Shown in pieces: positions 1 through 12,122 of a DNA stretch of 64,000 nucleotides. Under the pieces are notes generated by a model that worked only from the letters and a program-made list of their open reading frames with translations, ran no database searches and was not told where the DNA came from. The position numbers were made by a program, and so were the translations under genes. The stretch is from Ornithodoros turicata (taxonomy: Eukaryota; Arthropoda; Arachnida; Ixodida; Argasidae), in the NCBI RefSeq assembly GCF_037126465.1, contig NW_026999401.1:208501-272500 (forward strand), read 5' to 3'. How positions within the stretch are numbered: the stretch's first letter is position 1; every line of letters starts with the position of its first letter.

Positions 1-524
1 CTTGAGCGAGGACCATGCCTACAGAATCCGGGAAAATCCCCGTTTTTTTTTCTATTCATCTTCAACAATGACAAGAAGGTCACATCGACACCCACGAAGA
101 ACACGAAAGAAAGGTTATTGACCTACCCTGGTTGAGGTGTCACCTTTGTTTACCACCAGTGTTTTTCACTCCCTCTGGTATTTTTCGGATGAATGGGGCA
201 AAAGCGACATAAAAATGACCTCTACCCTCTGAACAAGTAACAAAGTGCCAAGGGATTGGCTGTTTGGATTTGTACTGTGTGAGATAAAAGGTCACCGTCT
301 CTATCAACCTTGACAGGGAGCACCCACTGGTCATTAGGCGTCCTCTCAGACAAACGGGCGAAGCTCAGAGATGAAAATTTTGAACATCAACTACTTCTGC
401 GTTGCAATAAATCGTACATGTAAGTTGTGTTCATGCGTGACCCCTGTTTGTGCCCAACATTGCTTGTACTGATTTACGGAATGCACTTATGTGACTCAAC
501 CGAAAATGGTACATATTTATAAGG

Positions 525-670
525 ACAACTGGTGCAGTAACGCAAAAGTAACGGCATTACTTATTACAAGTAACGGCGTTAGTAACGCATTACCTACTAC
601 AGCAACAGTAACGAATAAGGTAACGCGTTACCTTTTGAAAAAAGTAGTGAGTAACGGTAGTGCACGACAA
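525..670. repeat. hAT-like subterminal repeat fragment
   Basis: A cluster of GTAAC/GTTAC words in both orientations, such as GTAACGCGTTACC. The complete hAT element at 45,733-46,549 has the same kind of ends. I see no clean terminal repeats or target duplication, so I treat it as a decayed fragment. Confidence 0.4.
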
Positions 671-719
671 AATAAAAGTAACTTCCCCACCTATGATATA
701 TCACGCCCCTCCTGAATGG

Positions 720-905
720 AATGATCCGTTCATAAATTGAGGGCAAAGACGGTGGGCAACTCCTAGTTGGTTCCCAGAAATTCTGTTCATTATTCGGGTA
801 TCGAGGTTCATAAAACGAGGGAAGAATGCATGTAAAAAGTTTGGTTCCTCGTGATCGTGTTCACAAAACAAGGGAATTCATAAATCGAGGGTTGACTGTA
901 TATGT
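720..905. repeat. Tigger/pogo-like terminal fragment
   Basis: Repeated 'cataaa(t/a)cgaggg' words end in TCGAGGGTTGACTGTA, the terminal form of the TA-flanked MITEs seen elsewhere in this window. Only the right end is recognisable. Confidence 0.45.
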
Positions 906-1376
906 TTTCGAAGCGGGCTTACGTCATCGCCATCCAATTCTCTCAGCCAACTGCGAACGACGAGGAGGAGGAGGACACACCCCGTGGGACCGTGTGGGTG
1001 CATGGTTTCGGTTTGGAAAACAACGAAGTCGTATCTCTGCCGTCGAAAATCACTCGAAATGCGGCGAGAGGCAAATTGTCAGCAATGGAGGAAGAGATTA
1101 TGCGACACACTCAGCGTGTATGGATCGTTCGGCACTCAGCAGCTCGTAAAATGTCACCAATGGAGGTATGTTCTGACGAAGAAGGAGTTCAAAGAGGAGA
1201 ATGCGCTCCGGTAACCATGCTGACGGTCAACCCAAGCACTGGGATTTGGAACTGGACTTGAAAGGAACATTGAAGTTAACAAAAAGGCGTCCAGAAAACT
1301 GGTGGCAAGGAGACGTGCAGCTTACGCTGTGCTGTCCACCCGCTACAAAGGGGCAGTCGCCACCATCATCATCATC
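906..1376. other. No recognised feature
   Basis: Several overlapping open frames run through this stretch on the + strand in all three phases (for example 902-1,261). None shows a recognisable domain, and I find no paired splice sites or duplicate copy to support coding. Confidence 0.3.
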
Positions 1377-1378
1377 TA

Positions 1379-2004
1379 CAGTGAACCCTCGTTATTATGA
1401 CCCCCGTTAATCTGACATTCACGCTTTATGACCGAATTCGTGGGGAACGGTTTTTTTCCCCATGTAAATCCTTCCCGTTAATATGGCATTCCGCTTATCG
1501 GACTATGACCGAGATTTTTGGGCACAGCTGGGGTCAAAGACACGTATTATCCTCCCGTTATTATGACCGCGTCACGCACCCCTTTGAGTGGCTGCTAAGT
1601 TTCTCAGGAACAAAGTGACACAGTTAAAGTGGGGCGCAAAGGATTAGGGTGACTCGAGGCGTTGTTGTCCTCAAGATTACTCATACCTCTTCTCGGATTG
1701 CTACAGCAGTGAAGCACTGAACGTTGCCTTATTGTTTTTTGAGCAACACAATGACATTAATAATGTTTGCGTGATCAATAATACTCTTGTACAGTTAGAA
1801 AAGCTGATCACTGCAAGCTACTCCAAGCAGTCATTGCTGACACTTTTTTTATTAAATAAATTGTTGTACAGCATCATGCGTACGTTTTGTTCTGCATTGC
1901 ATGCCCTCTGGTCCCCACTGGACCGCTTTCTCGTTATTATGACAATTCGCTTTATGACCAAAATCTGCGGAAACGGACGCGGTCATATTAACGAGGGTTC
2001 ACTG
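1379..2004. mobile_element. Tigger/pogo-type MITE with TA target duplication
   Basis: The left end CAGTGAACCCTCGTTATTAT and the right end are about 25-bp inverted repeats, flanked by TA on both sides. A third copy of the terminal motif lies inside at about 1,550-1,570, so the element may be a composite. No transposase reading frame is left. Confidence 0.8.
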
Positions 2005-2330
2005 TATATCACATTTCTCGTAGGATTCTGCGTCAACGGTTAGATACGATCTTGTCTCCGGGTCAAATTAAAACATATTTCACGGCGAAGTATGCAGGCT
2101 TGTTTGCAAATTTTTTGCTGCTTGCTCACAAAAGCCCGTCCACGAATCGCCAACATGATCTGTGTATGATGTGAAGGCCAGTTCGCCTCGGAGGCGGGCC
2201 GTAACAAATGCCATTCTCGGGTTAATATAGGATATCTTCGCTATTTGAACCATTTTCAACTTCATATTTCACAGAGTGAATGCTTCAGCGCGGTGGAACA
2301 AATTAAAAATGATCCTGGGCTTGTCAAATA

Positions 2331-3054
2331 CTGTAGAAGTGGTTTTTTTCGCGCGGAATTATTTTTCGCGTTTTTCGCGCACACCTCCAAAATCGCGAAT
2401 TTAAGTTCCCGCGAATAACTCTGACCATATGAGGGCGAAAATCGTTCGGCGTTCGACGCTATACCGCGACTACCTGATACTTTCTACTCCATGTAGCAGA
2501 TAGGCAGTTTATGCAAGCGCAGAAGATTGTTTTATCCCATCAGGCAAGATGAAAAGAAATGAAAATTCATCATGCTTTTGTTACTCCTATAAACGCGTTG
2601 CACTATACATGCAATATGCCACTATACCACGAAGCCAGAACATGCCTTTCCCCGCATTCTCAAAACCAGCTTGAATGATAGTACCACATCTCAACCGAAC
2701 TGGTCAGTGCCCCGAGTGATAATTAATAAGAACTGCTAAAGTAAACTGGCTAACTTGCACACGGCCAGTACTATGGCCTCCTATAGGGTCCCTAGAGGCC
2801 ATTTGACAGGACCTTTCCTCCTATCTCTGTGAGGAGAAGAAAGGAATAGACCTAGAATGCCGCAATCCACGTGAACAACGGATGTCTTAGCGCGTGCCGA
2901 AATATGCACGAGCATCGACGGCGGCACGATATGCAAGAACAAAGCACTCCCGGAAACCTGTGTCGCGAATTTAAGTTCTCGCGAATCAATCCTCAAAGCA
3001 GCTCTGCTCGAAAACGCGAAAATATTTTCCGCGCGGAAAAAACCACTTCTACAG
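2331..3054. mobile_element. Tc1/mariner-like MITE, CTGTAGAAGTGG termini
   Basis: Terminal inverted repeats begin CTGTAGAAGTGGTTTTTTTC and are bordered by TA. A second inverted block, GCGAATTTAAGTTC, sits just inside each end at about 2,393 and 2,965. The interior is non-coding. Confidence 0.85.
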
Positions 3055-3062
3055 TATCCTTT

Positions 3063-3480
3063 CATGGTCCCTTTAAAAATGACTTCCGTGCTACTTCGAG
3101 TACTTTTGACAGTACTTTTAGTTTTGCTTCAAGTGGTTCTGCTGTACAATACTTTCTACTTTACTAGAAGTACATTTTGCTGCACTTTCAGCTGAAATAC
3201 TTGAAATTACCCTTGTGTAAGCCTTGCTAGCTCTTTGCACGACAGCTGGCGCCGGCCCACAGTGTTCATTGTGATGAAAGATGAAAGTCACTGAAGAGGT
3301 TAAGATTTTATCTGTATTTTTCAGCTGTGTTTGAGACTTCGTGTTTGTGTCTGTCCCTTCGTGTTCCCTGGTCTCGGGGTTTTTTACATTATGCATCATC
3401 TTCACCAGCTCGCTTGCTTCCTAGCCATTTTTTCACTTTAACCATCACTGTGCCACAGAGATTAACAAAACTACTCCCAG
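3063..3480. repeat. Degraded hAT/SINE-like repeat mixture
   Basis: The AAGTAC-rich part (about 3,080-3,190) resembles the ends of the hAT element at 54,248-55,111. At about 3,275-3,300 'gatgaaagatgaaagtcactga' matches in reverse the tail of the tRNA-like repeats near 18.7 and 41.0 kb. Boundaries are unclear. Confidence 0.35.
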
Positions 3481-3578
3481 CACACTTCACGTGTACAGTT
3501 CGGACAGTCGGAGTGGAACGCAAATCGGGTGTACAGATAAACGGTACGTGACTGCATGACAATCTACGCTACAATTAG

Positions 3579-4161
3579 CAGTGATGGCCAGTAGTTAACT
3601 ACATGTAGTGGCAACTACTAGTTAGACTACTATTTTAAGTAGTTAACTACAGTAGTTAGGTTACTGAAGGCGCCAACTACTTCCGATTTTGCCGCAAGCT
3701 TTACGGCACGATTGCGCTTCCGACTTTTACCTTGAGCTACTTGTTTGATGAGAACGGAGGTGCCGAGCAATTGTGTCGTGCATGTGTACTAAATCTTCAC
3801 TTTTAATGCTTGTCTAGTGAAGCCTCATTTGCTGTGAAATAATTCTGCAACTTAGTTTATCGCCTAGGCACAGAAAGAATCCCGCAGCAAGCTTTGTATT
3901 TGATGATCGTAGCAATGGCTTGAGCCAAAGTTTATTATTGCTTTTGATTCATATTTAGCTGTCCAGGAACACTACAAGGGACTGGTGTTGGTGGACAACG
4001 TTAAGTAGTTATAGATGTAGTTAAACTACATTGCAGTAGTTAAAAAAGTAGTTTTAACTACTCCCCTGAAAAGTAGTTGAACTACTAGTTAAACTACTCA
4101 ATCACAAAGTAGTTAGTAGTTATAGTTAAACTACTGTAGAAGTAGTTAGTGGCCATCACTG
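3579..4161. mobile_element. hAT MITE (CAGTGATGGCC) with 8-bp target duplication
   Basis: Ends CAGTGATGGCC...GGCCATCACTG are flanked by a perfect 8-bp duplication, ACAATTAG (3,571-3,578 and 4,162-4,169). The subterminal regions are packed with TAGTTAACTA words. Related copies lie at 21,535-22,184 (complete), 22,911-23,361 and 32,089-32,469 (left-truncated). Confidence 0.95.
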
Positions 4162-4685
4162 ACAATTAGGGTTCTCCGTTTTCGGTCTAAACCATTTTTC
4201 ACGACAGCTTCCTCCGAACAAATGTTCAAGAATTCGGGTAAAACCCGATATCTACCCGAAATCCTCGCGGTCCTTCAATCTGCCGTTCTCGGTAAACCGT
4301 CGGAAAAGTGAATCGTAATATCAGCAAGGAGAGCTATTTGTGACAACTTATTTGTCCTCCTTTTGATAATCCCCTCCTGCAGGAGTCAAAGACGAGCTTT
4401 TTGTGGAGCTCGGGAAAGTGTTTGAACACTTTCTATATCTTCATCTTATCTATGTTATCTAAAATTTTATTTACGACCGATGCCTCTTCTCTTTACTAGT
4501 AGTAGTAGTACTACTTACTTATAAGCTCCAGTTTGAGAGTTCATTTTAGCGTTATTCCAGCTAAAAGTTCGCTTCATTCAATTTTATTTCATGAATTGAC
4601 TATAAATGAATAAGCCAAAGGACTGTAAAGGGAAGACACACAATTGACAGAATGGCGTAAATGCAGGCTAGCTGGTGGATAAATT

Positions 4686-4788
4686 CCATGATAAGGCAAG
4701 CCTGAGCGATGGGCAAGACACGTAAACAAACTTCGTGTTTGTGTTTGTTTACGTGTCTTGCCCATCGCTCAGGCTTGCCTTATCATGG
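4686..4788. repeat. Perfect 46-bp inverted repeat with 11-nt loop
   Basis: Arms 4,686-4,731 and 4,743-4,788 are exact reverse complements. The word GACACACAATTG occurs just outside the hairpin on the left (about 4,635) and again at its right border (about 4,787), which suggests a fold-back copying event rather than a mobile element with defined ends. Confidence 0.9.
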
Positions 4789-4799
4789 ACACACAATTG

Positions 4800-7650
4800 G
4801 TTCGGAAAAGGATCGTAATACAATATAATTAGGGTCCTGCAGGGCGCGAATAATTATCGTTTCAGTTTGCGTTTCCAGGTACTCTGAGTGCGTACGACTT
4901 CAGTTTGCGGTACCCGCTATATTTCCAGAACATGAGCGTAAGAAACGGTGATAAAAATAAACAGGAACTCTCCGCTATTTATCTCTCATTAAATATCGCT
5001 CGATATAAAGCCATCTACAAAGCCACTCTTTACCGGCAAACTCCGACACATCTCAAACGCTTAGTTGCACAGTGCTTACCGCTGTAGGGGATAATACACA
5101 GCCGCCATTTTCGCTTGTCACCCAGAGCTGTCAACGCCTCTTCCTCTAAAGCATCCCTCGTTCACCACAACCCCGTGGTCTTGACACTCTGGCTCGGAGA
5201 GGCCAACGGAACACGGAACTTTCCCGACGGCCGCGATATTCTGCCGAAGCGAGCTCCCAACACGGAACAACGCAGTCAGCCAAGCCAGTTCGCAGTTTTC
5301 GATTTGTAAAAAGGTTTAGGGGTCACACTGCCAGGTGTTTCCGATGCGTTGAAAAACAGACGGCGCTCACGCATTTGCAGCGCAAGGGTGATATATATAT
5401 ATATATATGACAAAGACCCCACTCACCTCAAAACACAGGTGTTCATGAATGCCAAGCAACTTGCTCTGCGGAGAACAAACGTGCTTCGAAAAATCCGACT
5501 TTTAGTGAACGTTGTGGGTTAACTGTACCCTGGCGTTTTGCTCCACCTGTTGTTCCACTCACTTCACTATCACTTGAACACTCACGTGCACTATGAAAGC
5601 GCGAAATTGGTGTGGTCACGGCACAAACAAAGCGTCTCCGAAATTGTTGAAGGTCCCGCTTTCTTCCTGGGCGCGGACATAGCGTAATGACGATGTCGAT
5701 GGGGCGGACTGCGCAACGGCGCAACCATCCAAGTCATTCCGAAAAGTTCATTTTATGCTCAGAGATGTGTTCCCGTTTTTGGTGGAAACTCCTGTATGAT
5801 GAATATGCGCAGGAAAATGGTCCTGTGCTCTTCGGTCGTGCCTTTAGAGTGCGTATGTCAATATGTGGAAAAAAACGAGGGTGAAGCTCGATCGTTTTGT
5901 TTTAGTGTTGGCGCGAGCTCAAGGGGGTCCATGACGAAAACCTGAGACTGGGAAAAAGACGAAAAACAGACGACACAACACCAGCTCGCTTGCTTTTTAA
6001 CCATTTTATCTGTATCAAGGGGGTCGGTCGTGCTCACTGCTCCTCACCAATGTCCCTGACAGACACGCGACCACACAAAGCCTGTGTCCGAAACCATCTT
6101 GTACTATAACACTGACATGAACCCACTCTACGCCGAGACTGGGAGGTGACCCGGTCCCCGGTTTAGGATCCTGGTGCCGCGCGTCTGTGCTGTTGGGCGT
6201 TTTCCCTGGGTTTTCTCGGACGCTTTAAGTCAAATGTCGACATATAGTTTACTCAGATGTCAACCCAGGACGTACAATGGCCCCTGCTACTGTCGTAATC
6301 GACTTTGGCCGTAAGCTGGTCCTCCCGTTATCCACCATCTAAGCCCTGCATCATTTAGCAGACGACACTTTTAGTGGCGGTTTCGATATCCCTGTTCTGG
6401 TGCTTTCCGCTTCATTGATATCGAATGACTACATGAAGGTATAGCCACAAAACATCTTACACGTTACTTTGCCGTATGTCAATCTGTGATATCCTTCTGA
6501 CTATTAGACTATCACATCCAGCAGGTAATAGGTAATAGCGTAGGGGCGTAGGTACGCTCCAGTCCACTGTCATCGGTATCTCCGCATGTCAGCGCTCACA
6601 AGAAGCAAGAAGTACAAGAAGTGTTCGTCCCGTGCATGATTTCGCAGCTACTGCCTCAACCAACTCAACCATGGCCTCACAACATGGACAGCTGTGCTGG
6701 ATGACAATGTTAAACAATCGCTGGTTAAACATAAAACAGTGGAATCAGAGCACTGCGTGCATTTGAGAATGCACTAGTCGAGATGTAGGAGGGCCATGTT
6801 TGCTGTCATTTTTGAAAGGTCAGAACCCGCATAGAGTTCATTTCAACGTTTTTATCATGTTTAGCAACTCGCAGTTTTTGACAACGAAGGATGCGGAATC
6901 TTTTACATTGTGGGCCGATGAAGTGTGAAAAAGGTACGTGGCTTCAAATGTATGCTCGCTTGCTTGATCTGAAATTTTCAGAAATGCTTCCTCGTCCTAG
7001 CAGACGACGTAGATAATCCTGAACACCATTACCTAGTTAAAAATAAGACAAACCCCCATGTGTGCTTGCTTGTTTTCGTCCCTCTTCGTTCTCCTCAATC
7101 TGGAGGATATGTTGCCGACCAAAGATTCTGTCTTGTACGAACGTCGCGTCGCCGAAAACCCAGCGCGTTTCCCACCCCAGGTGTTTCTCTGTCTTCGCGC
7201 AAGATGCAGGTTGGTCATTTTGGAGAGTCACATTGGCAGTGACTTTGGCGTCACTTGCCTCGGAGGAACAGTGTCTGAGGCGGTTCGCGCTTTACATGTC
7301 AGGGCTAACGATGGGAATTACGGTTTTATTTCAGTGAGCTGGTTTGATTCGTTCACGAACGAGTGACGTCACGGCATCACTGATTTAGTGACTCACTAGT
7401 TTGCCTTTTCTCTTTTTATTGATATCTTCACAATTGGAGCTGGTGTATAGTAACAACATAGGAGATGTTTCGGCATTCGAAACCGTAGTGTGGAGGTAAA
7501 TTTCGTGGTAGCACAAAATGCGAAAGACTCTGTGACGAGTAAAAAACTGTACATCTACCAGTGGTGTAGCCAGACTGCCAAGGTAGGGGTGTGCTCGGTA
7601 CGAAAACCTGCCCACCCGCACGCTGACATCCACAAGCCTGTCCACTATTA
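4800..7650. other. Gene-poor stretch
   Basis: A short (AT)n tract lies at about 5,389-5,408. AGCAGACGAC words occur at 6,358 and 6,999. The open frames at 5,443-5,724 (-) and 7,058-7,366 (+, open in three phases) show no domain, no convincing splice sites and no duplicate. I see no supported gene. Confidence 0.4.
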
Positions 7651-7711
7651 ATAAACAACTGGAAAAGTTATCGGAGGTGAATAAGGCGACACTATAGGTT
7701 TTAAAATGCTT

Positions 7712-7793
7712 ACCTGTACAGCTCGAAGCAGAGTTAACTTGAACGCGTCTCTCTGCTTGCTCGCGTTAACTCTGCTTCAAGCTGCACATAGGT
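7712..7793. repeat. Imperfect fold-back (AAGCAGAGTTAAC arms)
   Basis: Arms of about 27 bp around AAGCAGAGTTAAC and GTTAACTCTGCTT enclose a spacer of about 26 nt. Words that follow at about 7,808-7,830 (AGCTAGCTGGTG, CCATGA, GGCAAGCCT) are shared with the 4.66-4.70 kb hairpin, so both may belong to one repeat family. Confidence 0.6.
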
Positions 7794-8083
7794 AGAAAGG
7801 TGTACATGCAAGCTAGCTGGTGAATAAACTCCATGACAGGCAAGCCTATCGTGGAGTTTACCTGTACAGTTGTTGGGCATGAATTAGATTACGTGTGAGC
7901 AGCCTGTCAACGCACATCAGCTCAACGCCAACTCACAAATTAGTCTAAACGTGATTTCTTCGGCATACCGTACAGCTCCTAATTGTCCAGTGGCAACGGA
8001 GCTAGTGATACTGAGGACAAGCAACAGATGCATAGAAAGCATTATGTATTAAAAAGACGCACCTCTAATTCCAAGAAGGTTTA

Positions 8084-8607
8084 CCGTAATTTCACGTGTA
8101 TAAGCCGCAGGACGCGTTTTTAGGAGGGTTTTGAAAATTTTCTGGCAGATAAGCTGCGGGCAATACGAGACTAATTTGTGAGACAAAGGAGACCATAGAG
8201 AAGGCCATAAACCCTGTGGTCCGTACTACAGAGTCAGCATAGTGTACAGCAAAGGAGGTCCGCTCTAGAGTTCTACCAAGATCGGATTGTGCTCTTGTTG
8301 GGAGTTTTTCATGGATTGATGTGTGAGTGGTCTTCCAGAAGACGTGAATCACTGTCACTACTTTCGTTAAAGCTGCTAGGGGGAATGCACCAGGAAGATC
8401 AGTCTACTCGAATGTGGACCCATCCCTGTTACACACTGTTCTTGCATCGCCAGGGCAGTGCTGTTCCAGAGACACTGTCGGCCCTTTCGTTAAAACCGGC
8501 CTATGGGGAAAATACCAGGAGAAAATAGTCATCAGATAAGCTGCAGAGCGCCCGTGAGAAAAAAAAAAATCGCGCATAAGCCGCGGCTAATACGCGTGAA
8601 ATTACGG
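8084..8607. mobile_element. Pogo-like TIR element (CCGTAATTTCACG), copy 1
   Basis: Ends CCGTAATTTCACG...CGTGAAATTACGG form inverted repeats of about 25 bp. The left flank is TA and the right CA, so the target duplication looks mutated. The interior is the reverse-oriented relative of 14,026-14,695, with the same aagctgc/tttaggag words. No transposase remains. Confidence 0.8.
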
Positions 8608-8959
8608 CACTCGTGCTGCACAAAGCCTTCACACACCCACCACACAAGCCTGCCGCAAAGACTTCAATGCGCCGAAACAGGCAAACCCAAATAAAAGTCA
8701 AAACAACTCCATTCCACGCAGGAAGCCCCCTCCAGGGCTGCCAGACCGACGAGCCAGCGAACGGGAGAACCAACGATTCACCGCAGGAACGAAGCGGGAG
8801 CCGTTGAACCACTCACCAGAACCGAGCCAGAACGAATCAGTACGTGGACGAACAGTTTTCTGACTCACCCGTTCGCTCCTCTGCACGTGTGGGTGCAGAC
8901 TCCTTGTCGCCCTCAGCAACGGCGGAGGCGGCCCTGCGTGCGAGGGGAACAGCGGCATT

Positions 8960-9226
8960 ATGGGTCGCCCCCGGACGTACACGCATCCTGAAGAGCTACG
9001 GGCACGTCGAGCCGCGCAGGCACGGGCGAGACGCGCCAGAGCTGCAGCGACGAGGACTCCGCAGGAGACGGAGGCGAGCCGTAAGAGGAACGCGCAGCGC
9101 AAGAAGAGACAGCGCGCAGCAGCCAGTGCCAAGAGAACCCCCGATGAAGAGCGGGCGTTTCGGCGGGCCGAGGCGGCTCGGTTGCGGGATGTCCGCGCTC
9201 AGACGCACAAGGCACTACGCTTGGGG
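8960..9226 (+). CDS. Gene A exon 1: basic repeat-rich N-terminus (predicted)
   Basis: Predicted first coding exon of a C2H2 gene, 89 residues, about one third Arg/Lys. The start ATG has A at -3 and G at +4. The protein opens MGRPRTYTHPEEL, whose GRP resembles an AT-hook core, followed by three related basic segments each opening with a P-E/Q/D-E type word (HPEEL, TPQET, TPDEE). These resemble STPR-type repeats, though the spacing (24-27) is looser than the 23 in gene B. Gene B exon 1 has a similar start and composition and the same phase-0 exit, but continues into two CxxC pairs that are absent here. The proposed donor (GGG before GTTTGT) is weak and is chosen because it gives phase 0, matching the next exon. 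The frame stays open to 9,256. A Tigger-like MITE sits 24 bp into the intron. DNA binding is inferred, not shown. Confidence 0.5.
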
Positions 9227-9250
9227 GTTTGTCTTATTCTTAAGTACGTA

Positions 9251-9425
9251 CAGTGAACCCTCATTAATATGACCCCCGATAATCTGACATACGCGCTTTA
9301 CGACTATACTCCAGGGGAACAATGCAGTGAAACCTCTGCAAATCCCCCCCACGTTAATATGACAATTCCGCATTAAGACCAAAATTTTTGGGAACGACCA
9401 TGGTCATAATAACGAGGGTTCACCG
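9251..9425. mobile_element. Short Tigger/pogo-type MITE, TA target
   Basis: A 175-bp element with CAGTGAACCCTCATTAATAT at the left, its inverted partner at the right, and TA on both sides. It occupies the first intron of gene A and is the same family as 1,379-2,004. Confidence 0.85.
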
Positions 9426-9478
9426 TACGACCAGACAGCTCTGGTTCATCACTTTTTTTTATGCGCTCTTGCAAACAG

Positions 9479-9553
9479 GTGATGAACGAGCTGGGCACAA
9501 GAGGTGAGACCGGTCTACCCGTGGCCAAGTCATATCCCTGTGGAGAGAGGCAG
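9479..9553 (+). CDS. Gene A mini-exon a (75 nt, phase 0-0)
   Basis: Predicted 25-residue exon starting VMNELGTRGETG and ending YPCGERQ. It follows the acceptor ...CTCTTGCAAACAG and precedes the donor GTGTGT. It is one of eight related exons in the window. Here the usual VEP after GET is replaced by GLP. It is complete, without stop or frameshift. Confidence 0.55.
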
Positions 9554-9779
9554 GTGTGTCCATTGATTATCGATGTGTTACACATCCTAATTAATGTTTG
9601 TCGTGATTAGTTTCTCCGACATGTTTCACTTTCCCCTGTACTGATCAGTTTCAATTCAATCATCGTCAATGATCTTTTCAATCTCTGAAACCTTGATTTG
9701 CGAGTTCCCTTGCATTACGAACGGTATGTCGCGAGATGAAACACTTCACGTGCATTTCTCCCCCGCGATTTTACTTCGA

Positions 9780-9900
9780 GGTTACCATATTTCCATATTT
9801 ACTATGCCATATTCATTTATATCATTTATTATATATTATTTATATTTATTTATTTATTTATATTTATTGATTTATACTTATTTTTGTATTTATATTTAGC
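9780..9900. repeat. (TTTA)n-rich low-complexity tract
   Basis: Runs of TTTATTTATTTATA typical of a decayed A+T-rich 3' tail. No other information. Confidence 0.5.
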
Positions 9901-10830
9901 ATATAATACTGTAGACCACGACTTTACCGTATTTCTCCGTGGATTTATGAACCTTAATATCCGAACTGTGAACCCATTTTTTGGGCACAGGCCTAGAAGG
10001 GTCTGCCTTTTTTTTTTTTACCTTGAGTTTCGAACGGGGTCGAGTACAGTCATCCAGGTTGTTAACACATGGTGTGGAGGGTTCAGGGGGGTTCAGAGGG
10101 GACACCCTGCATCATATTCAGGAGAACAAGAGATAAGAAAGTGAACTTTGTGCTTGTGGCATGCCAGTGGTTGTTATTTCACGTTGATCGTCGGAGTGGA
10201 CGCAAGGATCCAAGTGCAAGGGATCGGCACTCACCGGAGGTGGCAGACGGAATATCTGTCGTTTCGAAAGCAGCTGGGGGATCATATCTGCAGAATGTGA
10301 TAGAGCACTCTGAGGATAGGAGCGACGAGAGCGGCGTCAGACTACTAACGTCTCTCGTTAGCAAAATTGACAGTGGAGAGTTAGTGACACAGAGCGTTAT
10401 TAATGAATTAGCATTAGAATGCTTGCTATGAAAGAATTGTAGCGTGGTCTGTCTGTAGCCATGGAAGAGGAGAGAGTCGCTCCGAGGGGCGAGGAGGAAG
10501 GGTTCGTGGGGAGCACGATGCGGCGTAGCAACTGCCCATAGAGCCCATAGTATAAGAAAATTCACACAACACTGGGCACACAACCAATGAGAATGCAGCA
10601 ATTGCTCCCTCAATCCTCCATTCCGAAGTCTTTCCGCCCGGCTCACAGCCTGACCAGTTCTGGCTCTTGCTGACTTCTCCCGACGTCTGCTCGTGTGCTT
10701 CTGCTTTCCATACTGCCATAGGCCACACTGGCTTGGGCTTGGCCGGTCCCAGCTACCAGCACTGACGCCGTACAGTTATTCCATGATTCCGAAACAACTC
10801 TGAAAAGTGTTGTAAACCGCTAATCATAAT

Positions 10831-11169
10831 TAGGGCCTGACTTTTTCGGGTTTTATTTTTGGCCAAATTCGGGGGGTAAATATCGGGTGATATTTTTCAT
10901 TTGAAAATTCAGGTGTATTCGGGTTAAATCCCGTTACGGCATATTCTGTCGTCAGGAATTCGGGTGATTTTTTTTGTTTAATAAAAATTTGTCTTAACAT
11001 GGAACCAATGTTTAGCAATGTTATCAAACTTTATTTTAATGCACGCTTATGAGTTTGCCACGCGACGGATGTTTTCGGGTAGATTCGGGTTAAACCCAAA
11101 TTTTACAGATTTCGTTCGGGGGGTAAATATCGGGGAGATACGGGTTTAACCCTAAAAAGTCCGGCCCTA
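10831..11169. mobile_element. hAT MITE (TAGGGCC) in gene A intron
   Basis: Inverted ends TAGGGCCTGACTTTTTCGGG and its partner are bounded by a perfect 8-bp duplication, ATCATAAT (10,823-10,830 and 11,170-11,177). The interior carries repeated cgggtaaa/tttaacccg words. The same family occurs at 52,275-53,352 and, with TAGAGCC ends, at 56,839-57,192. Confidence 0.9.
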
Positions 11170-11401
11170 ATCATAATGTAAATAAGTGTTATAAAATGTC
11201 ACAATGGAGTACCTGTCATTCTAAGACTTTCAGGTGCCCCCACTCACTGTGGTGAGCCTCATTCTGTGAATCCCTCGTTTTATGAATGATTTTCTGAGGA
11301 CCGCGCGCCGTTCGTAAATCAACGATTGACTGTGTGCCTTTTCTCCTGTTGTACGACAAAATGGCCCAGTTCATCACTTTTTTGTACACTCTTACCAACA
11401 G

Positions 11402-11476
11402 GTGATGGACGAGACGGGGAGAGGAGGTGAAACCGTTGAAGCTGTTGCCAAGTCATACCCCTTTGGAGGGAAACTG
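11402..11476 (+). CDS. Gene A mini-exon b (75 nt, phase 0-0)
   Basis: Predicted 25-residue exon VMDETGRGGETVEAV... ending YPFGGKL, between acceptor CTCTTACCAACAG and donor GTGGGT. Compared with the other copies the CGEKQ ending has become FGGKL, a change of GK(L) shared with copy h (CGWKL), the last copy of the gene B array. Both copies are the last mini-exon before the 145-nt exon, so position in the array seems to be inherited. Confidence 0.55.
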
Positions 11477-11934
11477 GTGGGTCCATTGATTATCAATATG
11501 TTATGCATATTAATTAATGTTGATTAATGTCTTTAGTTCCTCCGAACATGCCGTGTATGCCTTTTCTCCTGTCGTTATGCTGCAGATATTGTCCTGATTT
11601 TTGTTCCGTGACCTTACTATTTCCTGAGACGCGCTTTTTTAGTTTCGGTTCGTTTCCACATCAAAATTTGGGGGTGGATATCTTGACGCACACACGTGTT
11701 GCTGGATTTTTTAAACCTCGTACGGCTTTCAGCTGGAATAGTAATTTAGTCTGCTATCTCACTTTTGCATGAAATCCCCTAAGTAAAGAGTTAATTTGTG
11801 AACTTTCCGTAATTATTCATGTTCTAGTTGCATCCTTTTTTCGAGAGGATGTCCGTCCTGGCTATTGAGCTCAACTGCAAGAATGACATCCAGTTTTTAA
11901 TAAAAATTTTGTAAAGGATAAGAAAAACACCCTG

Positions 11935-12075
11935 TATATGTTGACATGAAATAAATAAATACAAATAAATAATACAATGCAATAATAATAAATACAAAAA
12001 CAAATAAAAACAAATGCAAAATATATGTTGACATGAAATAAATAAATACAAATACAAAATAAATACAAACGAAAC
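11935..12075. repeat. A-rich tract with duplicated word
   Basis: ATGTTGACATGAAATAAATA occurs twice (about 11,938 and 12,026) within A-rich DNA. The sister sequence in gene B (about 56,190-56,235) has a single diverged copy, so the expansion postdates the A/B duplication. Confidence 0.6.
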
Positions 12076-12122
12076 AAATATTTGTTTTGCACGAGACGTT
12101 CAAAGCACTGAGGCATGGCATC

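Noticed and set aside
902..1261. 119-residue ORF as a gene
   Set aside because: Three overlapping frames are open, no domain is recognisable, and neighbouring sequence is transposon ends.
7058..7366. 102-residue ORF as a gene
   Set aside because: All three + frames and two - frames are open over the same interval, which indicates stop-poor composition rather than coding.
8698..9215. Antisense ORFs over gene A exon 1
   Set aside because: GC-rich, Arg-codon-rich DNA leaves all frames open; only the + frame has a sensible start, repeats and a paralogue.
10069..10431. 120-residue ORF as a further gene A exon
   Set aside because: The homologous stretch near gene B (about 45,300-45,490) has stops and frameshifts in every frame, so the frame is not conserved.
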